Shown: positions 59,178 through 64,000 of the stretch, one piece after another | Numbering within the stretch: position 1 is the first letter of the stretch | Layout: each line of letters starts with the position of its first letter | Source: Flavobacterium rakeshii | Lineage (GTDB): Bacteria > Bacteroidota > Bacteroidia > Flavobacteriales > Flavobacteriaceae | DNA length: 64,000 nucleotides | Direction of reading: 5' to 3' | Assembly (NCBI RefSeq): GCF_009741375.1 | Contig: NZ_WOWP01000016.1 | Span: forward strand, 112,592 to 176,591 | Notes under the pieces: model-generated | Database searches by the model: none | What the model saw: only the letters and a program-made list of their open reading frames with translations | What the model was told of the DNA's origin: nothing | Program-made: the position numbers and the translations under genes

Positions 59178-61037
59178 ATGAAAAAAATATATATCGCAGC
59201 AGGGCTTTTAATGGCACTGTACGGAAATTCCCAAACTAAAGATACTCAGAAAGCAGATGCTCTTTATGAAAACTCAAGGTATACAGCTGCTATAGAAGAA
59301 TATCTTGGTTTAGTTAACAAAAACAAAGCCGATGCTTATGTGTATAAGCAACTGGCAGACAGTTACTATTCTGTTTTCAATATGGCCGATGCTGCCACTT
59401 GGTATGCAAAAGCCATTGAGGAGAAACAGGATGCCGAAACTTATTACAGATATGCGGTAGCTTTAAGGGCACAGGGTAAATATGCCGAGGCTAACCAACA
59501 AATGGATACGTTTGCATCAATGCTTCCTAACGATCAGAGAGCACAGCTACACAAATCAAATCCGGATTATATTCCCGCATTAAACAAACAAAACAAGCTT
59601 TTTGATGCTGCGGAGGCAGATGTAAACAGTACAGATAAAAGTGATTTTGGTGCTGTACTGGCAAACGATAACACACTTTATTTTGTAAGTACAAGAAACA
59701 TTTCGGCTACCGATGATTACGGTCAGCCATACATAGATATATACAGTGCAGTAAGAAACGAAAATGGTTCGTTCTCTGAAGCTGTTGCTGTAAACGAGTT
59801 GAATACACGCTTTCATGATGGTCCCGTTGCCATTAGTGCCGACGGGAACACCATCTACTTTGCCAGAGATGGTCATGCAGATGGTAACTATGTAAAAGGA
59901 AGTAAAGTTAAGCTGGCACAAATTGGTTTGTATAAAGCGACTAAAACCGATGGTAAATGGCAAAACATTACGGCACTGCCTTTTAACAGTACTGCTTACT
60001 CAGTAGGTAGTCCAAGCCTTAGTGCCGATGGTAAAACGCTTTATTTTGCGTCAAACATGCCGGGTGGACTTGGAGATACAGACATCTGGAAAGTAAGTGT
60101 AAACAGCGATGGTACTTATGGTACTCCGGTGAACCTAGGTAAAGAGGTTAATACTCCGGGTAAGGAGAATTTCCCTTTCATTACAGATGATAATGTGCTT
60201 TATTTCGCTTCAATTTCGCGTCTGGGATATGGCGGATTCGATATTTTTAAAGCCGATTTAATCAAAGGTGGAGAAGCCGTTAACCTGGGTAAGCCTGTTA
60301 ACAGTGAGAAAGATGATTTCTCGTTTAGCTTTAATGCTCAAAAAAATGTAGGATATTTTTCATCAAATCGTAGTGGTGCAGACAATATTTATACTGCAAA
60401 TCCAGTTTGTAGGGTAGAAGCGATTGCAACTGTTACAGATGTAAAGACAGGTAAACTTATGGCTGATGCTAAAGTAGCCATATTAGACAACCGTAATAAT
60501 GTGATTGAAACAAAAAAAACGGGTAGTAACGGTGTTGTATCTTATGATGTGGATTGTGATACTGATTATGTACTTGAGGTTTCAAAAGCAGGGTATGATA
60601 GTGCAACATTTGTCATTGCAAAAACGCAGGAAAAGCAGGTAGTGGTACCGGTAGCATTAAAACCGGTTAACGAACTGATTAAGGAAACTCATATTGAACT
60701 GGCCGATATTAACTTTGAATTCGGAAAGAGCAACATCACAAGAGAAGGTGCTCAGGAGCTGGATAAGTTAGTAGAGATTATGAATGATTACCCTAATATG
60801 GTAATTTATGTAAAAGCCCATACCGATACAAAAGGTAGCGCTTCTTACAACATGGCACTTTCTGAAAAGAGAGCACAGGCAACAGTTTCTTATATAATTT
60901 CAAAAGGTATTAGTAAAGACCGTATTACAGGAAAAGGTTTTGGTGAAACAGAACCAAAGGTAAATTGTGGTGAAAACTGTACCGATAATCAGAATGCTGC
61001 GAACCGTCGTTCGGAGTTTTTGATTGTTAAGAAGTAG
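59178..61037 (+). CDS. PorE-like OmpA family protein (TPR, beta-propeller, CRD, OmpA)
   Basis: The 619-residue protein has a short signal peptide (to about 18), TPR-like helices (about 20-130), and a WD40/PD40 propeller with repeats such as GPVAISADGNTIYFARDG and SPSLSADGKTLYFASNM (about 140-405). A carboxypeptidase regulatory-like domain (about 410-490) and an OmpA C-terminal domain follow, with INFEFGKSNITREGAQELDK and NQNAANRRSEFLIVKK, which bind peptidoglycan. This is the order of domains reported for PorE in P. gingivalis, a T9SS envelope component. In this cassette it may anchor the PorP/adhesin complex to the wall. Confidence 0.9.
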   Translation: MKKIYIAAGLLMALYGNSQTKDTQKADALYENSRYTAAIEEYLGLVNKNKADAYVYKQLADSYYSVFNMADAATWYAKAIEEKQDAETYYRYAVALRAQGKYAEANQQMDTFASMLPNDQRAQLHKSNPDYIPALNKQNKLFDAAEADVNSTDKSDFGAVLANDNTLYFVSTRNISATDDYGQPYIDIYSAVRNENGSFSEAVAVNELNTRFHDGPVAISADGNTIYFARDGHADGNYVKGSKVKLAQIGLYKATKTDGKWQNITALPFNSTAYSVGSPSLSADGKTLYFASNMPGGLGDTDIWKVSVNSDGTYGTPVNLGKEVNTPGKENFPFITDDNVLYFASISRLGYGGFDIFKADLIKGGEAVNLGKPVNSEKDDFSFSFNAQKNVGYFSSNRSGADNIYTANPVCRVEAIATVTDVKTGKLMADAKVAILDNRNNVIETKKTGSNGVVSYDVDCDTDYVLEVSKAGYDSATFVIAKTQEKQVVVPVALKPVNELIKETHIELADINFEFGKSNITREGAQELDKLVEIMNDYPNMVIYVKAHTDTKGSASYNMALSEKRAQATVSYIISKGISKDRITGKGFGETEPKVNCGENCTDNQNAANRRSEFLIVKK

Positions 61038-61066
61038 TATAACTACTGTTAAATAAAGATTGCAAA

Positions 61067-61116
61067 GGCGAAAATAGGTGGTTTTTAAGTTTTAAATCAC
61101 CTATTTTTGCCGTTTT
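61067..61116 (+). terminator. Terminator hairpin overlapping the next promoter
   Basis: GGCGAAAATAGGTG (61067-61080) pairs with CACCTATTTTTGCC (61098-61111, one G-U), followed by a T-run. The 3' arm contains TATTTTTG (61102-61109), a -7 element for the next gene. Confidence 0.72.
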
Positions 61117-61136
61117 TAAAAAAAAGGCTTAAAGAA

Positions 61137-64000
61137 ATGAAAAAGATTATTGCCTCGTGCCTGCTGTTTCTGTCAGTATTTACTGCTTTTGCTCAGGGCG
61201 AACCAAATGATTGTGTTAATGCAATTACAGTGTGTGGGAACGGTACATTTGCCTCAAATGCCAATGGTATAGGTCAGGTTCAGGAAGTTACCGGATGTGG
61301 TGGTTTTGAAAACAATTCTATCTGGATTAAAATCAATGTTGTACAGGCAGGAGATTTGGGTTTTGATTTAGTGCCTGATGATCCTGATATTAATGTAGAT
61401 TATGATTTTTGGGTTTATGAAGCTGATGCCGAATGTGGCGCTCTTGGTTCTCCTATTCGCTGTTGTACTACAAACCCTCAAATGGCTGGTTTATCAAATA
61501 ATCATACAGGAATTAACGGTAGTACATTAGATTCGAATACTGGTCCTGGAGCTGGTGGTACAGGATATGTAACATGGATTGATGTATTACCGGGGCAATC
61601 GTATTATATTGTAATAGACAGGCCGGTAGGTGACGGAGGTTTTTCAATCAACTGGACAGGTACTGCAACTTTTGGAGACGGGGCTTTCCCTCAGGCACCA
61701 AATGCAAACCAACTTGAAGAGGTAAGAACCTGTAGTAATAACCCTAATATTGGAGTTTTTGATTTAGGTGCTTTAAAGCCTCAAATAAACAGCGATACTA
61801 CAAATAATACAATTGAGTTTTTTACCAGTGCTGCAAATGCGGTAGATGGTACTTCTCCGTTAAGTGATATTATTTCAAATTCATCTAACCCTCAGCAAAT
61901 TTATGCTAAGGTTACAGATAATACTACAGGATGTTCTTCTATTACTGATTTTACAATAGCAGTATATCCTTTACCAAATATAACTGTTACCGCTTCTCCA
62001 CAGGACGCCTGTCCGGGAGCCGATGTGACAGTAACTTTTTCAGGTCCTGCAAATGCAAACTTCAATTATAATGTAGATGGTGGCGCGCCACAATCGGCAA
62101 CTCTTAATGCTAATGGTTCTCTCACCATAACTCAGGGTTATATGCAGGATACTACTTATACGCTTGAGGATGCTAATATAACTACTTCAGATGGTACTGT
62201 GGTATGTAGCCAGTCTTTATCTGCTTCGGTTACTATAAATGTAAACGATATGGAACCGCTGGTATTTACTACAAATGGTCCGGTATGTTCGGATGATGAC
62301 GGTGTTATTACTTTAACAGGTCCTGCAAATGCAACGGTGAGCTATACCATAGGTTCAAACCCTTCTCAAACAATTACTCTTGATGGTACAGGGCAGGGTA
62401 TAATAACGCTACCGGCTCTTACTGCTACTACTGATTTTGTAATTATAGATGTAACAGATGCTCAGGCTCCGTTTTGTACGGTAACACTTAACGAAACAGG
62501 AACTTTAGAGGTAACAGGTGCTCCTGCATTAACAGAGCCCGAACCAATGCACGAATGTATAGACGGTAATACTGGTGTAGCTTCTTTTGATTTAGAAAGT
62601 AATAATGATGCCATAACAGGTGGAGGTACTTTTGTTGTAACTTATCACATGTCTCAGGCAGATGCTGATAACGATACGGGAGCGATTGCATCTCCTTATC
62701 AAAGTGCATTGGCAAACCAAACTCTTTTTGTAAGGGTAGAGCTGGGTAGTGGTGCTTCGTGTGTATCATTTACCACTATAGATCTTATTGCAACAAATGC
62801 CCCTACAGTAACCGCTCCGGCTCCGCAGGTGGTTTGTGATGATAATGCCGACGGATTAATGCAGTTTGATTTAACTTCAACGATTGATGATATTACAGGA
62901 AATAATGCCTCTTATCAGGTTTCGTTCTTTATTTCACAAACAGATGCAGATGCAGATACTTCTGTAATAACAAACCCTGCAGCTTATACTAATACTGTAT
63001 CAGGAGGGCAAACTATTTTTGCAAGAGTAGTTGATCCTGCTAATACAGTATGTTATGCTACTACTTCGTTTGACTTGGTAGTTAATCCTTCACCGCAGGT
63101 TCCACCGGTGATTTCTGATTACGAGTTATGTGATTTTGATGGCGATAATGTAGAGGTATTTGACCTTACTACAAGAGCTGCCGAGATAGGTTCGTTTACA
63201 CTTAGTTACTATACCTCTCTGGCAGATGCTACTGCTCCTGCAAATGCTATTGCAGACCCTGTAAACTATCAGTCGGGCGGAGAACCTGTTTATGTAAGAT
63301 CTGAAAATCCTAACGGATGTTTTTCTGTAACGACTTTCAATACAGTTGTAAATATTTTACCGGTTATAAATAACCCTGCTCCTGTATTTGCAGGTTGTGA
63401 AGAGGTTAGTGGTCAGGCTGATTTTGTGCTACATAACCATGATACTGCTATAACAGGTGGACAGGCAGGAATGACAGTACGCTACTTTGCTACCCAGGGT
63501 GCAGCCGAGATCGACGACCCTGCAGATGAGTTGCCTGCTGTATATGTATCTCCAACTACAAATATCTATGCCAGGGTTACTGCAACAGCAACAGGTTGTT
63601 GGGTAGTGATAACAGTTCCGTTAGAGGTGATTCAGGCACCTATAGGTGAAAACCCTGATGCACTTGAAGAGTGTGACCTTAACGGAGACGGTTCGGCTAA
63701 GTTTAATCTTCAGGCGGTGCTTGATGATCTTGAAGCTCAAATGCCGGGTGTTATTGCTACAGCGCATGAGACTCAGGATGATGCTGATATGGCTACCAAT
63801 GCTATAACAGAAACAACAGAATATATTTACCTTCCTGTAACTAACCCTTCAGGGATTATATACATAAGATTACAATCGGGGCAAACAGAATGCTACGATG
63901 TAATTGAACTACAATTAATCGTTCACCCTGTCCCTGAGGCTACCACACCGGCAGCTTACGGACTGTGTGACAACGGTCTTGACGATTCAGACGGTGAAGG
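61137..64000 (+). CDS. Large secreted repeat protein, C-terminus outside window
   Basis: ATG 61137 opens a frame that stays open to the window end (954 codons). A signal peptide (MKKIIASCLLFLSVFTAFAQ) precedes an N-terminal domain with NDCVNAITVCGNGTF and paired Cys residues (to about 190). After this come repeated modules of about 90 residues, each with a Cys-Asp rich opening such as VVCDDNADGLMQFDL, ELCDFDGDNVEVFDL and EECDLNGDGSAKFNL, and a tail like IFARVVDPANTVCY. These resemble the repeat modules of gliding-motility adhesins that end in CHU_C domains. It is probably another T9SS type B adhesin, but the sorting domain is not visible. Confidence 0.85.
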   Translation, partial: MKKIIASCLLFLSVFTAFAQGEPNDCVNAITVCGNGTFASNANGIGQVQEVTGCGGFENNSIWIKINVVQAGDLGFDLVPDDPDINVDYDFWVYEADAECGALGSPIRCCTTNPQMAGLSNNHTGINGSTLDSNTGPGAGGTGYVTWIDVLPGQSYYIVIDRPVGDGGFSINWTGTATFGDGAFPQAPNANQLEEVRTCSNNPNIGVFDLGALKPQINSDTTNNTIEFFTSAANAVDGTSPLSDIISNSSNPQQIYAKVTDNTTGCSSITDFTIAVYPLPNITVTASPQDACPGADVTVTFSGPANANFNYNVDGGAPQSATLNANGSLTITQGYMQDTTYTLEDANITTSDGTVVCSQSLSASVTINVNDMEPLVFTTNGPVCSDDDGVITLTGPANATVSYTIGSNPSQTITLDGTGQGIITLPALTATTDFVIIDVTDAQAPFCTVTLNETGTLEVTGAPALTEPEPMHECIDGNTGVASFDLESNNDAITGGGTFVVTYHMSQADADNDTGAIASPYQSALANQTLFVRVELGSGASCVSFTTIDLIATNAPTVTAPAPQVVCDDNADGLMQFDLTSTIDDITGNNASYQVSFFISQTDADADTSVITNPAAYTNTVSGGQTIFARVVDPANTVCYATTSFDLVVNPSPQVPPVISDYELCDFDGDNVEVFDLTTRAAEIGSFTLSYYTSLADATAPANAIADPVNYQSGGEPVYVRSENPNGCFSVTTFNTVVNILPVINNPAPVFAGCEEVSGQADFVLHNHDTAITGGQAGMTVRYFATQGAAEIDDPADELPAVYVSPTTNIYARVTATATGCWVVITVPLEVIQAPIGENPDALEECDLNGDGSAKFNLQAVLDDLEAQMPGVIATAHETQDDADMATNAITETTEYIYLPVTNPSGIIYIRLQSGQTECYDVIELQLIVHPVPEATTPAAYGLCDNGLDDSDGE

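Overview
The window looks like a chromosomal segment from the Bacteroidota, most likely a Flavobacteriaceae close to Flavobacterium. The DNA is AT-rich. Start codons rarely have a Shine-Dalgarno sequence. Many genes follow the Bacteroidota -7 promoter element TAnnTTTG. Several proteins carry type IX secretion (T9SS) sorting domains, and components of the T9SS machinery are encoded at the right end. I see no rRNA, tRNA, CRISPR array, transposase or prophage.

Layout. 0-8 kb: an operon on the minus strand (methyltransferase, short-chain dehydrogenase, GNAT protein, pirin), a plus-strand hydrolase and lytic transglycosylase, then minus-strand redox and regulatory genes. 8-15.4 kb: rpmH, carB, a CotH-like secreted protein, a Kir-type potassium channel and a secreted cupredoxin. 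15.4-23.6 kb: a secreted FG-GAP/ASPIC protein, two tandem diheme cytochrome lipoproteins, a thioesterase, rmuC, a truncated gene copy beside its intact paralogue, and a trpG/pabA-type amidotransferase. 23.6-25.7 kb: the cysteine biosynthesis operon cysE-cysM, preceded by what appears to be a complete transcription attenuator: promoter, a 26-codon ORF with three Cys codons, and competing antiterminator and terminator hairpins. 25.7-31 kb: a MarR-controlled nitroreductase/YceI operon with two palindromic operators, and a cluster of thioredoxin-like and rhodanese proteins. 31-37 kb: pirin, cupin, hydrolase and glyoxalase genes interrupted by a very AT-rich RloA/RloB (AbiL-like) defence pair. 37-43.5 kb: a fatty-acid hydroxylase-type membrane protein, a cytochrome c peroxidase-like protein, a PhoX-like secreted protein and a leucine-rich-repeat protein.

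43.5-48 kb is a sulfide/persulfide-handling island: two YeeE/YedE half-transporters, a Crp/Fnr regulator with a Cys-Cys pair in its sensory region, a TauE/SafE permease, a CstB-like persulfide dioxygenase-rhodanese and a small rhodanese. A shared inverted repeat, TGTAAC-N4-G(T/C)TAC, lies at exactly the same distance from the -7 position in front of three transcription units there, which suggests a local regulon. 48-64 kb: an AraC/TPR regulator with a tandem relative lacking the DNA-binding domain, a 2362-residue T9SS type B adhesin, a PorP/SprF protein, a PorE-like OmpA protein, and the start of another large repeat protein that runs off the window.

The observations most worth testing are the cysteine attenuator and the Crp-box regulon with its possible thiol sensor. 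All functional statements come from reading motifs and gene context by eye; no database search was run.
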